A stretch of DNA of 19,081 bases from positions 1 to 19,081 of the forward strand of contig CAKPAX010000026.1 in assembly GCA_934133175.1 (NCBI GenBank), given 5' to 3'. The stretch's first letter is position 1. The number at the start of each line of letters is the position of its first letter. The notes beneath the pieces were generated by a model. That model was not told where the DNA came from and did no database searches. It saw only the letters and a list, made by a program, of their open reading frames with translations. Below, in pieces: positions 1 through 6,908 of the stretch. Source of the stretch: an uncultured Clostridia bacterium. Its GTDB lineage: Bacteria; Bacillota; Clostridia; TANB77; CAG-508. The position numbers were made by a program, and so were the translations under genes.

Positions 1-1158
1 GGCTATTTAGAAGATGACATGCCAAGAATGGTAAAAACCCCTTGGTCTGACGAGGAAATGCCATTTGAAACAGCTGCTGAAATTGGAACTAAAAAAGTTA
101 TTCAAGAACATTCTACAATAGGAATATTAGTAACAACTGATGGTTCAATTACAGATATTCCAAGGGAAGACTATGTTAAAGCTGAAGAAAGAGTTGCAAA
201 TGAACTACATGAACTTAATAAGCCATTTATTGTTGTTCTTAATTCTAGTAATCCAACTTCTCCTTCTACTCAGGAATTAACACAAAGTTTAAGTGAAAAA
301 TATAATACTGCTGTTATACCAACAAATTGTGAAAACTTATCTTTAGAAGATATTAATAATATGTTCTCTAAAATTTTATATGAATTTCCTGTTGAACAAG
401 TTAATATTTCATTCCCTAAATGGATAGATGGTTTAGATTTTTCACATCCATTAAAAGTTGAATTATTTAATGAAATTCAAACAAGTTTTAGTAAAATTTC
501 TGTTTTAAAAGATGTAAATCCTTGTGTTAATTCTATTAACCAAACTGATATAATATCAAAATGTTATGTTGAAAATATTATGTTAGGAACTGGAAAAGTA
601 AACGTCTCTATTGTTTTAAAAGATGAATTATTTTACAATGTTCTTACAGAAATGACAGGTGTAGAAATTAGTAATGAAGGCGATTTATTTGCAATTATTA
701 GTGAACTTTCTAAAACCAAAAAAGAATATGATAAAATTGCTTATGCATTAGAAGAAGTTAAAACAAAAGGTTATGGAATTGTTACGCCTTCTATGGATGA
801 GTTAATATTAGAAGAACCTGAAATGGTGAAACAAGGCTCTAGATTTGGAGTAAAACTTCGTGCTACCGCTCCTAGTTTACATTTAATTCGTGCAAATATA
901 GAAACAGAAGTCTCACCTATTGTTGGATCTGAAAAACAGTCAGAAGAACTTGTGAATTATCTTTTATCTGAATTTGAAAATGATCCTAAGAAAATATGGG
1001 AATCTAATATATTTGGAAAAAGTTTACACGAACTTGTTAATGAAGGACTTCAAACTAAATTAAATAAAATGCCAGAAGATGCTCAACTAAAATTACAAGA
1101 AACATTAGAAAGAATAGTAAATGAAGGCAGTGGCGGACTAATTTGTATAATTTTATAA
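1..1158 (+). CDS. spoIVA: Stage IV sporulation protein A, SpoIVA (5'-partial)
   Basis: SpoIVA is the ATPase that polymerises on the forespore outer membrane and forms the basement layer of the spore coat. The reading frame is open from base 1, so the visible 385 residues are the C-terminal part of a protein usually about 490 residues long. The N-terminal Walker A region lies outside the window. Visible matches to the family include PRMVKTPW, the IQEHSTIG segment, TTDGS (nucleotide-site region), NSSNP, KTKKEYDKIAYAL, GYGIVTP, EKQSEELV and the highly conserved C-terminal tail RIVNEGSGGLICIIL, which lies in the region needed for polymerisation and coat assembly. The gene ends in TAA and is followed 15 bases later by a hairpin terminator. 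Nothing looks damaged. Its presence shows the organism makes endospores, and the germination operon 1.3 kb away fits that. Confidence 0.97.
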   Translation, partial: GYLEDDMPRMVKTPWSDEEMPFETAAEIGTKKVIQEHSTIGILVTTDGSITDIPREDYVKAEERVANELHELNKPFIVVLNSSNPTSPSTQELTQSLSEKYNTAVIPTNCENLSLEDINNMFSKILYEFPVEQVNISFPKWIDGLDFSHPLKVELFNEIQTSFSKISVLKDVNPCVNSINQTDIISKCYVENIMLGTGKVNVSIVLKDELFYNVLTEMTGVEISNEGDLFAIISELSKTKKEYDKIAYALEEVKTKGYGIVTPSMDELILEEPEMVKQGSRFGVKLRATAPSLHLIRANIETEVSPIVGSEKQSEELVNYLLSEFENDPKKIWESNIFGKSLHELVNEGLQTKLNKMPEDAQLKLQETLERIVNEGSGGLICIIL

Positions 1159-1173
1159 TCAAAATCAATATAT

Positions 1174-1213
1174 AAAAAAAAAACAATGAGAAATTATCTC
1201 ATTGTTTTTTTTT
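1174..1213. terminator. Bidirectional intrinsic terminator between spoIVA and the transglutaminase gene
   Basis: An 11-bp perfect stem (1181-1191 with 1197-1207, loop AATTA) is flanked by an A run on the left (1174-1183) and a T run on the right (1205-1213). It can therefore end transcription from both convergent genes. The T run reaches into the stop codon of the minus-strand gene. Confidence 0.9.
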
Positions 1214-2345
1214 ATTCATAATCTTCTACGCTTAGTGTTGGATATGTAAAAACTTTTCCATTAGTTGTAAATTGTCCGTTTGATACATGATCTTTACTAA
1301 ATGAATTTGATCCTTTAAGAAAATACTTATACCTAGATTTATCTGTTAATTTTCCTCCTCCTCTTATTACAGGATCATCCCAAGTTACATCTATTGCATA
1401 CCAATTATTATTTACTAAAACATAATTCCATGAGTGATTTTCACTTTTTCCTTCTGAATTTGTTCCCTTACCTATTACAATAACATTTTGTATTCCCGCT
1501 TCATCTAATAAATATTTAAATGCTTTCGAATATCCCTCACATACACATTCATTATTTACTAATGCACCATATATATTATATATATTTTGTTTAGAAACAC
1601 TTGAATCATATGATAAATTATCAACTAAATAATTATGAATATACTTTATTTTTTTATATACATCACTTGGCATACTTGAAAAAAACTGATTTTTAATCTT
1701 TTGAATTTGTTTTTCACATGAATTTATTTGTTCTTTTGAAGAAAAAACATCAGCATAATCATTAGCTTCATTTCCATTACTTATATACCCAGTATATGTC
1801 GTTTTTTTAGCATACTTTGTACTTTCTATATTTAAATACATTTTATTAACATTTATATAAAAAACCCTTGGATTATCATACATAAATGCTTCTATTGCGG
1901 ATTGATAATACTCTCCTAATAGTTGTTGTCCATTAGATTGTGAAAGTACGTTACTAAATGAATTTCCGAATTCAATTTTATATGTACCTGTTTTTAAGTT
2001 TTCTATATTACTTAATAAACCATTATATATTAATTTTGAATATTCATTTAATTGCCCATAAAAATAATTATTTTTAGTAGTGTTATTAGAATAAGTTATA
2101 TTTTTTTCTTCTATTTTATCAACAGATTTTATATTAGTTAATGGGCTTTCTGTACTACTTATTTCATTTATTTCTTGTTCATCATCAGTTGATGTATTAG
2201 CAACATCAGCTACAAAATTTTGAACAGTTTCTCCCACCTCATGAATATTTAAGTCATTATATATGTTTATTCCTAAGATTCCTACACCTACAATTATAAG
2301 AATTATTACAATTGTTAAAATTATTGTCATAAAAAAATCTTTCAT
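1212..2345 (-). CDS. Membrane-anchored transglutaminase-like protein
   Basis: A 377-residue protein with one N-terminal hydrophobic segment (about residues 5-27) and no clear signal-peptidase site, followed by a low-complexity acidic and Asn/Thr-rich linker (to about 95) and a C-terminal transglutaminase-like (papain-fold) domain. The catalytic triad is visible: Cys269 in CVCEGYSKAF, His304 in NHSWNYV, and Asp319 in YAIDVTWDDP. The domain should face outward from the cytoplasmic membrane. Proteins of this type are usually proteases or acyl transferases acting on wall or surface proteins, and the substrate cannot be read from the sequence. Start choice: a longer frame begins at 2357, but that ATG lies inside the GGAGG at 2355-2351. 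The ATG at 2345 has ideal 5-base spacing from it. The gene is convergent with spoIVA and divergent from the germination operon. A sporulation role is only suggested by the neighbours. Confidence 0.85.
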   Translation of the reverse strand: MKDFFMTIILTIVIILIIVGVGILGINIYNDLNIHEVGETVQNFVADVANTSTDDEQEINEISSTESPLTNIKSVDKIEEKNITYSNNTTKNNYFYGQLNEYSKLIYNGLLSNIENLKTGTYKIEFGNSFSNVLSQSNGQQLLGEYYQSAIEAFMYDNPRVFYINVNKMYLNIESTKYAKKTTYTGYISNGNEANDYADVFSSKEQINSCEKQIQKIKNQFFSSMPSDVYKKIKYIHNYLVDNLSYDSSVSKQNIYNIYGALVNNECVCEGYSKAFKYLLDEAGIQNVIVIGKGTNSEGKSENHSWNYVLVNNNWYAIDVTWDDPVIRGGGKLTDKSRYKYFLKGSNSFSKDHVSNGQFTTNGKVFTYPTLSVEDYE

Positions 2346-2378
2346 AAAATCCTCCATATCTTTTGTTTCTTAATTCAC

Positions 2379-2387
2379 ATTATAACA
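2379..2387 (-). promoter_or_regulatory. Extended -10 promoter for the transglutaminase gene
   Basis: On the minus strand the sequence reads TGTTATAAT: a perfect TATAAT (2384-2379) preceded by the TGn extension. No convincing -35 lies 17 bases upstream, which is usual for extended -10 promoters. The predicted leader is about 25-30 bases and contains the GGAGG site. Confidence 0.55.
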
Positions 2388-2414
2388 TCTTTTTTTATTA
2401 AAAGATAGATATTA

Positions 2415-2443
2415 GAATAATTTTCTATTTTTTGAAAATAATA
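2415..2443 (+). promoter_or_regulatory. Possible forespore (sigma-G/F-like) promoter of the germination operon
   Basis: GAATA at 2415-2419 and AATAATA at 2437-2443 are separated by 17 bases, resembling the GNATA and CATAnTA elements of forespore sigma-G promoters. The first C of the -10 is missing, and the background is so AT-rich that chance matches are likely. It is offered because gerA-type operons are normally under sigma-G. Confidence 0.25.
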
Positions 2444-2474
2444 TTAAAAAATTAATATAGAAAACGGAGAAATT

Positions 2475-4181
2475 ATGAGTTTTAAAAGTTTTTTTTCTAA
2501 TTTATTAAACTATACTCCTGTAGACATATACGATTTTTTACTATTAGGAGATTCAAATACGGATACTACATCATCCACAAATAACAATGAAGACAAAATA
2601 GAAAATATTTATCCTAGTATATCTGTAAATATGGAAAAATTAAAAATTAAATATAATGCTTTAATAAATAGCGATATTATAATAAGAGATTTTACACTAA
2701 CTGCAAGGAATAAACAATATAATGCATTTATTATATATATAGATGGCATGGTTGATTCAACATTAATTAATAATTTTGTGTTAGACCCTTTGATGTTAAG
2801 AAATAGGGCTAATAGTTTCGATGGAAGTCAAAATCAAGTCATATCAGAAGCTGTTACTAACAATATAACTATTAGAAAAGTTAAAAAATTTAATTTAATT
2901 GATTATATTTATAATAGTTTAATCCCACAAAACAGTGTTAATAAAGAAGAAAAGTTTAGTGATATTATTTCTGGAATCAATTCTGGTAATTGTGCATTAT
3001 TTGTAGATACAATAAATATTGCTTTTAATATTGATGTAAAGGGTTTTAAACAGAGAAGTGTTGATTCTCCTAATAACGAAATTGTTATTAAAGGTCCTCA
3101 AGAAGGGTTTGTTGAAAATATTAGAACAAATACTTCTTTATTAAGAAGAATTATAAATAACGAAAATCTTATTATTGAAAATATAGAAGTTGGAGATATT
3201 ACTAAAACAAAATGTGGTGTTTGCTATATGAAAAACATCGCAAATTCTGATCTTATAGCAGAAGTAAAATATAGATTAAATAATCTATCTGTTGATTCTA
3301 TATTATCATCTGGTCAATTGGAGCAATTAATTGAAGACGATAATATGATGGGAGTTCCAAAGATTCTTTCAACAGAAAGACCTGATAAATGTACAAAATA
3401 TCTTATGCAAGGGAGAGTGGTTGTATTACTTAATGGTAATCCATATGCCCTTATTATGCCTGCTACTTTAATAGATTTTATGTCCTCTCCAGAAGATACT
3501 AATTTAAAAACTTTATTTGCCAACTTCTTAAAAGCAATTAGAATAATATCTGCTTTTCTAACATTATTATTACCTGGATTATATATATCAGTTACTAGTT
3601 TTCACCAAGAAATATTACCAACAGAATTATTGTTTTCAATACTATCTGCTAGAGAAAACGTGCCATTTCCCGTAATATTTGAATTATTATTAATGGAAAT
3701 ATCTTTCGAACTTATTCGTGAAGCTGGACTTAGGGTTCCTTCCCCTATTGGACCAACAATTGGAATTGTTGGAGCATTAATTCTTGGAGAAGCCGCTGTA
3801 AATGCTAATATTGTTAGTCCTATATTAATAATAATTGTTGCTATAACTGGTATATCATCTTTTGCAATCCCAGATTTTTCTTTTGGATTTCATTTAAGAG
3901 TATTTAGGTTTTTATTTACATTTTTAGGTTTTATTGCCGGATTTTTAGGAATTGGCCTTGGTGTATTTGTTTATATGACTGTTCTTTCTGACATAAAATC
4001 TTTTGGAGTACCTTACACCGTTCCTTTTGCTCCTCCTACTAATAGTGAAGGTAATGGTTATTTTATTCCACCAGTATGGAAACAAGAATATAGAGCTAAT
4101 TTTTTGTCACCAAAAAAGATTAACTCTCAGAAAAAAATTAGTATGAATTGGAAGTTTGGAGGTAAAAATGGAAAAGAATAA
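2475..4181 (+). CDS. gerAA: Germinant receptor A subunit (GerA/GerKA family)
   Basis: This is the large subunit of a GerA-type receptor in the spore inner membrane, which with subunits B and C senses germinants and triggers exit from dormancy. The 568 residues have the family layout: a soluble N-terminal half (about 1-350) and a membrane half (about 350-505) with several helices. Recognisable family segments are GPQEGFVENIRTN at 207-219, STERPDK at 299-305, PGLYISVTSFH at 367-377, VPFPVIFELLLMEISFELIREAG at 396-418 region, and PIGPTIGIVGALILGEAAV at 424-442. A Ser/Thr/Asn-rich stretch at 28-45 is low complexity. The start ATG at 2475 follows CGGAGA with about 7-base spacing. The gene overlaps the next one by 14 bases, indicating coupled translation. 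Which germinant or receptor subclass is involved cannot be told. Confidence 0.95.
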   Translation: MSFKSFFSNLLNYTPVDIYDFLLLGDSNTDTTSSTNNNEDKIENIYPSISVNMEKLKIKYNALINSDIIIRDFTLTARNKQYNAFIIYIDGMVDSTLINNFVLDPLMLRNRANSFDGSQNQVISEAVTNNITIRKVKKFNLIDYIYNSLIPQNSVNKEEKFSDIISGINSGNCALFVDTINIAFNIDVKGFKQRSVDSPNNEIVIKGPQEGFVENIRTNTSLLRRIINNENLIIENIEVGDITKTKCGVCYMKNIANSDLIAEVKYRLNNLSVDSILSSGQLEQLIEDDNMMGVPKILSTERPDKCTKYLMQGRVVVLLNGNPYALIMPATLIDFMSSPEDTNLKTLFANFLKAIRIISAFLTLLLPGLYISVTSFHQEILPTELLFSILSARENVPFPVIFELLLMEISFELIREAGLRVPSPIGPTIGIVGALILGEAAVNANIVSPILIIIVAITGISSFAIPDFSFGFHLRVFRFLFTFLGFIAGFLGIGLGVFVYMTVLSDIKSFGVPYTVPFAPPTNSEGNGYFIPPVWKQEYRANFLSPKKINSQKKISMNWKFGGKNGKE

Positions 4182-5283
4182 AATTGGAAATTTAGAAGCA
4201 ATTGCACTTGTGTTTACTGTAATTATTAATCATACAATATTAACATTATCACAAGATATTGTATCTAACATAAAATCTTCAGCTATTTTAAACGTATTGT
4301 TTGTAGGAATATTAGCGATATTTATAGGATTTATTATTTATAAATTATTAAAAAACTTTCATGGCTTAGACATACTAGATATATCTAATTTTCTTGGTGG
4401 AAAAATATTAAAAAACATTATAGGAATTTTATTTTTTGCATACTTTACTTTTACTTCAGCAATTCTTCTAAACCAGTTTAGCCATAGTTTGCAAATAATA
4501 TATTACCCTTTAACAAATACATTTTTTATTATTTTGCTTTTTGTTATAGCAACATCTATTGTATGTTATTTGAAATTTAATTCTGTAATAAGAACAAATC
4601 TTTTAACACTTCCTATTGTTCTTATTTCCATGATATCTCTTTTTATTGCTAATAGTAAAAATTTTGAGTTGGGAAGAATTTATCCAATTTTAGGTAAAGG
4701 CTTTAATAGTACTTTTTTAGCTGGTTCAGGTAATCTTTTTGCTTTTGGTGGTCTATCATTATTATATTTTTTACCACCACATTTAAAAGATTATTCGCAA
4801 TATAAAAAAATAACATTTATATCTATATTAATTTCTTTAATATATTTACTTCTTAATGTATCTACAACACTTCTTATGTTTGATACATTTGTTGAAACAG
4901 ACGAACTCATGCCTTTATATTCAGCTGTAAGATATATTGAATTTGGAACTTTCTTTGAAAGGCTTGACTCAATTTTCCTATTAATATGGATTATTTCATT
5001 TTCTTGTTATTTAGCAATAATGATGAATTTTTGTATTAGTATTTTCAAAAAACTAACAAATATAAAAAATTCAAAATTTATTGTTATGCCTTTAGGTTTA
5101 TTATTGGTTAGTATTGGTATTATTCCTAATAATATAGCTTTATCTAATTATCTAGGTTCAGTAATTTATAAGTATTCATTTTTTATCCTAGTTCTATTAA
5201 TTAGTTTGCCAATACTTATATTAGCAAATTTAAAAAACAAAAAATTAAGTGGTGATAATAATGTTAAAAAGCAGTTTAACTAA
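4168..5283 (+). CDS. gerAB: Germinant receptor B subunit (GerB/GerKB spore permease family)
   Basis: A 371-residue, roughly ten-helix integral membrane protein of the spore-germination permease family (APC-fold), the subunit generally held to bind the small-molecule germinant. The family look is clear: an N-terminal NLEAIALV helix, LNQFSHSL in the helix 3 region, PPHLKD near the middle, and a PLYSAVRYIEFGTFFERLDS stretch followed by the LIWI helix (family members usually show ERxE; here ERLD). Start choice: an upstream TTG at 4156 is part of the TTGGAGG ribosome binding site itself. The ATG at 4168 lies 5 bases after GGAGG (4158-4162) and is the likely start. It overlaps the A subunit gene by 14 bases and the C subunit gene by 23 bases. 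Confidence 0.93.
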   Translation: MEKNKIGNLEAIALVFTVIINHTILTLSQDIVSNIKSSAILNVLFVGILAIFIGFIIYKLLKNFHGLDILDISNFLGGKILKNIIGILFFAYFTFTSAILLNQFSHSLQIIYYPLTNTFFIILLFVIATSIVCYLKFNSVIRTNLLTLPIVLISMISLFIANSKNFELGRIYPILGKGFNSTFLAGSGNLFAFGGLSLLYFLPPHLKDYSQYKKITFISILISLIYLLLNVSTTLLMFDTFVETDELMPLYSAVRYIEFGTFFERLDSIFLLIWIISFSCYLAIMMNFCISIFKKLTNIKNSKFIVMPLGLLLVSIGIIPNNIALSNYLGSVIYKYSFFILVLLISLPILILANLKNKKLSGDNNVKKQFN

Positions 5284-6544
5284 ATTTATATTTATAATTA
5301 GTATATTATCAATATTTATATATGCATTTTCTTCATCTTATGTATCTCATAATATAACAAATTTAGCATATGTAGTAGCTATTGGACTTGATGTTGTTGA
5401 TTCAACATCAAGTGCTAATACTCAAGACTCAAATACAGAAAGTCAATCCTCTGAATTAGATTCAAATAAAATAAAGGTAAGTTTTCAATTCATTAACACA
5501 TCTGCATTAGGAGATAATGCATCAGCTTCTGGTGAATCTACATCTATAGTTAACAGTGTTGAAAGTAGTTCAATAAGCACAGCAATAAATATGATGAACA
5601 CATACATTGGAAAAGAATTAAATTTGTCCCATTGTAAAGTTGTGGTTTTTTCAGAAAAATTTGCAGAAACAGATATTTCAGAAGAAATTTATACATTAAT
5701 AAATAATACTCAAGTTAGACCTACTACTAATATAATTGTAAGTAAATGTGATGCAAGTTATTATATTGAAAATTCTAGACCAAGTCTAGAACAATTAGTT
5801 ACTAAATATTATGATATTTTCCCAAACTCTGGTAAATATAATGGTTATACAGAAAATATAACAATAGGAGACTTTTTTAATAATTTAGTTTGTTCTTCTT
5901 GTAATCCCAGTGCTATTTTAGGAGGATTAAATTCTGACACTTACAATCAAAATGAATTTGATAATATAAATGATTCCATATCAAATAATTCCAATATTAT
6001 TGGCAAAAGAGGAACAGAAAACATTGGATTAGCCTTGTTTGATGGTGGAAAATTAATTGGAGAATTATCAGGTTTAGAAACATTATGGCATTTAATAATT
6101 CAAAATAATATAAACACATTTATTGTATCTATACCAGATCCTAAAAATAATGGTAAATATCTAGATTTGTCATTAACTCAAAAAGAAAAAACAAAAATAA
6201 AGGTAGATGTTTCAAACGGCTCTCCTTATATTAATATCGATATTGCTTTAACTGGAAAAATATTAACCGTTGATGGAGACTCAATATACAAAAATGAAAC
6301 TTATTTACGAGAAATATCCTCATATGCTAATAGCTATATTCAAGACAACATCAGTCAATACTTGTATAAAACTTCTAAAAGTTTTAAATGTGACATAGAT
6401 AAATTTGGAAGAACAGCAGCAAAATATTTTTTAACAACCAAAGATTGGGAAAATTATAATTGGCTTAGTAGCTATCAAAATGCATTTTTCACAGTAAATA
6501 TCGATACCAATATAGAATCCGGTGTATTAATTAGTGAAACTTAA
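5261..6544 (+). CDS. gerAC: Germinant receptor C subunit (Ger(x)C family) without a lipobox cysteine
   Basis: A 427-residue protein of the Ger(x)C family, third in the receptor operon. Family marks are NLAYVVAIGLDVV at 34-46 right after the N-terminal helix, the GTENIGLALFDGGKLIGEL segment near 251-269, and FGRTAAKYFLTT near 382-393. C subunits are normally lipoproteins anchored through a cysteine in an LxxC lipobox at about residue 18-22. Here the first cysteine is residue 125, and the N-terminal hydrophobic helix (about 8-24) runs into SSSYVSHNITNL, so the protein is probably held by an uncleaved helix or by cleavage at a non-lipoprotein site. Serine-rich stretches at 47-69 and 82-106 are unusual. 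Start choice: GTG codons at 5249 and 5252 are in frame, but ATG 5261 sits 6 bases after a GGTGAT-like site and gives a normal N terminus. Confidence 0.9.
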   Translation: MLKSSLTKFIFIISILSIFIYAFSSSYVSHNITNLAYVVAIGLDVVDSTSSANTQDSNTESQSSELDSNKIKVSFQFINTSALGDNASASGESTSIVNSVESSSISTAINMMNTYIGKELNLSHCKVVVFSEKFAETDISEEIYTLINNTQVRPTTNIIVSKCDASYYIENSRPSLEQLVTKYYDIFPNSGKYNGYTENITIGDFFNNLVCSSCNPSAILGGLNSDTYNQNEFDNINDSISNNSNIIGKRGTENIGLALFDGGKLIGELSGLETLWHLIIQNNINTFIVSIPDPKNNGKYLDLSLTQKEKTKIKVDVSNGSPYINIDIALTGKILTVDGDSIYKNETYLREISSYANSYIQDNISQYLYKTSKSFKCDIDKFGRTAAKYFLTTKDWENYNWLSSYQNAFFTVNIDTNIESGVLISET

Positions 6545-6562
6545 ATTTAAAGGTGGAATTTT

Positions 6563-6742
6563 ATGAATACAATTTTTATTAATTTTATATTTTTTATTTT
6601 TACTCTTATAGTATTTGTAAAAACAATTGGATATGCAATTTATGAAATCAATCAGGAAAAAAATTTATATGGTGGAATTGCATTAATATTTTTTTGTTTG
6701 TTTAGTATTATCTTTTATAATATAGTAGTTTTAACACATTAA
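6563..6742 (+). CDS. Small two-helix membrane protein, possible germinant receptor D subunit
   Basis: A 59-residue frame reads MNTIFINFIF at the start and ends NIVVLTH-stop. It begins 18 bases after the C subunit gene and has its own ribosome binding site, AGGTGG at 6551-6556, 6 bases before the ATG. Two hydrophobic stretches (about 3-24 and 38-56) flank a short polar loop (YEINQEKNLYGG), predicting a hairpin membrane protein. Some gerA-type operons of Bacillus carry a fourth gene for a small two-helix D subunit that changes germination rate. Position, size and topology agree with that, but I see no sequence signature proving homology. The site, spacing and operon position make it likely that it is translated. 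Confidence 0.7.
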   Translation: MNTIFINFIFFIFTLIVFVKTIGYAIYEINQEKNLYGGIALIFFCLFSIIFYNIVVLTH

Positions 6743-6785
6743 AAATTACAATAATTTTATACAACAATATATGTTAAAATATTAC

Positions 6786-6807
6786 AAAAAAAGCATTTAC
6801 TTTTTTT
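6786..6807 (+). terminator. Weak terminator-like hairpin after the germination operon
   Basis: Seven A plus G (6786-6793) can pair with C plus seven T (6800-6807) around a CATTTA loop. The stem has a single G-C pair and the T run is part of the stem, so termination may be leaky. It also overlaps the putative -35 of the next gene. Confidence 0.35.
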
Positions 6808-6824
6808 ATTAACTAATATACAAT
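6796..6824 (+). promoter_or_regulatory. Putative sigma-A promoter of the Lon-type protease gene
   Basis: TTTACT (6796-6801) and TACAAT (6819-6824) are separated by exactly 17 bases. The -10 matches TATAAT at five of six positions and the -35 matches TTGACA at four. The start of transcription would be near 6831, giving a leader of about 78 bases that contains the hairpin at 6847-6884. Confidence 0.45.
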
Positions 6825-6851
6825 ATATTTAATAAATTTACTATATTGTAT
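6818..6851. repeat. 10-bp perfect inverted repeat overlapping the predicted -10
   Basis: ATACAATATA (6818-6827) is repeated inverted as TATATTGTAT (6842-6851) with a 14-base AT-rich spacer. The left arm covers the predicted -10 element, the position expected for a repressor operator. No regulator is known, and chance palindromes are common in such AT-rich DNA. Confidence 0.4.
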
Positions 6852-6884
6852 TATAGGAAGTTTAGAAAATCTTCCTATAATATA
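6847..6884 (+). promoter_or_regulatory. Long 5' leader hairpin before the Lon-type protease gene
   Basis: TTATAGGAAG (6851-6860) pairs perfectly with CTTCCTATAA (6871-6880), and the stem extends outward by four more pairs including one G-U, giving about 14 bp with a 10-base loop. It ends 13 bases before the GGAGG of the protease gene. No T run follows directly, so it is not a standard terminator. It could stabilise the mRNA or bind a regulator. Its left arm shares bases 6847-6851 with the inverted repeat just upstream. Confidence 0.55.
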
Positions 6885-6908
6885 AAAATATATTTTTGGA
6901 GGATACAA

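Noticed and set aside
6729..6779. Inverted repeat TTTTAACA/TGTTAAAA after the small gene
   Set aside because: Eight bases separated by 35 in very AT-rich DNA is within chance expectation, and the left arm is inside the coding frame.
6743..6908. Riboswitch before the Lon-type gene
   Set aside because: Only one long hairpin and an AT palindrome are seen, with no recognisable conserved riboswitch core.
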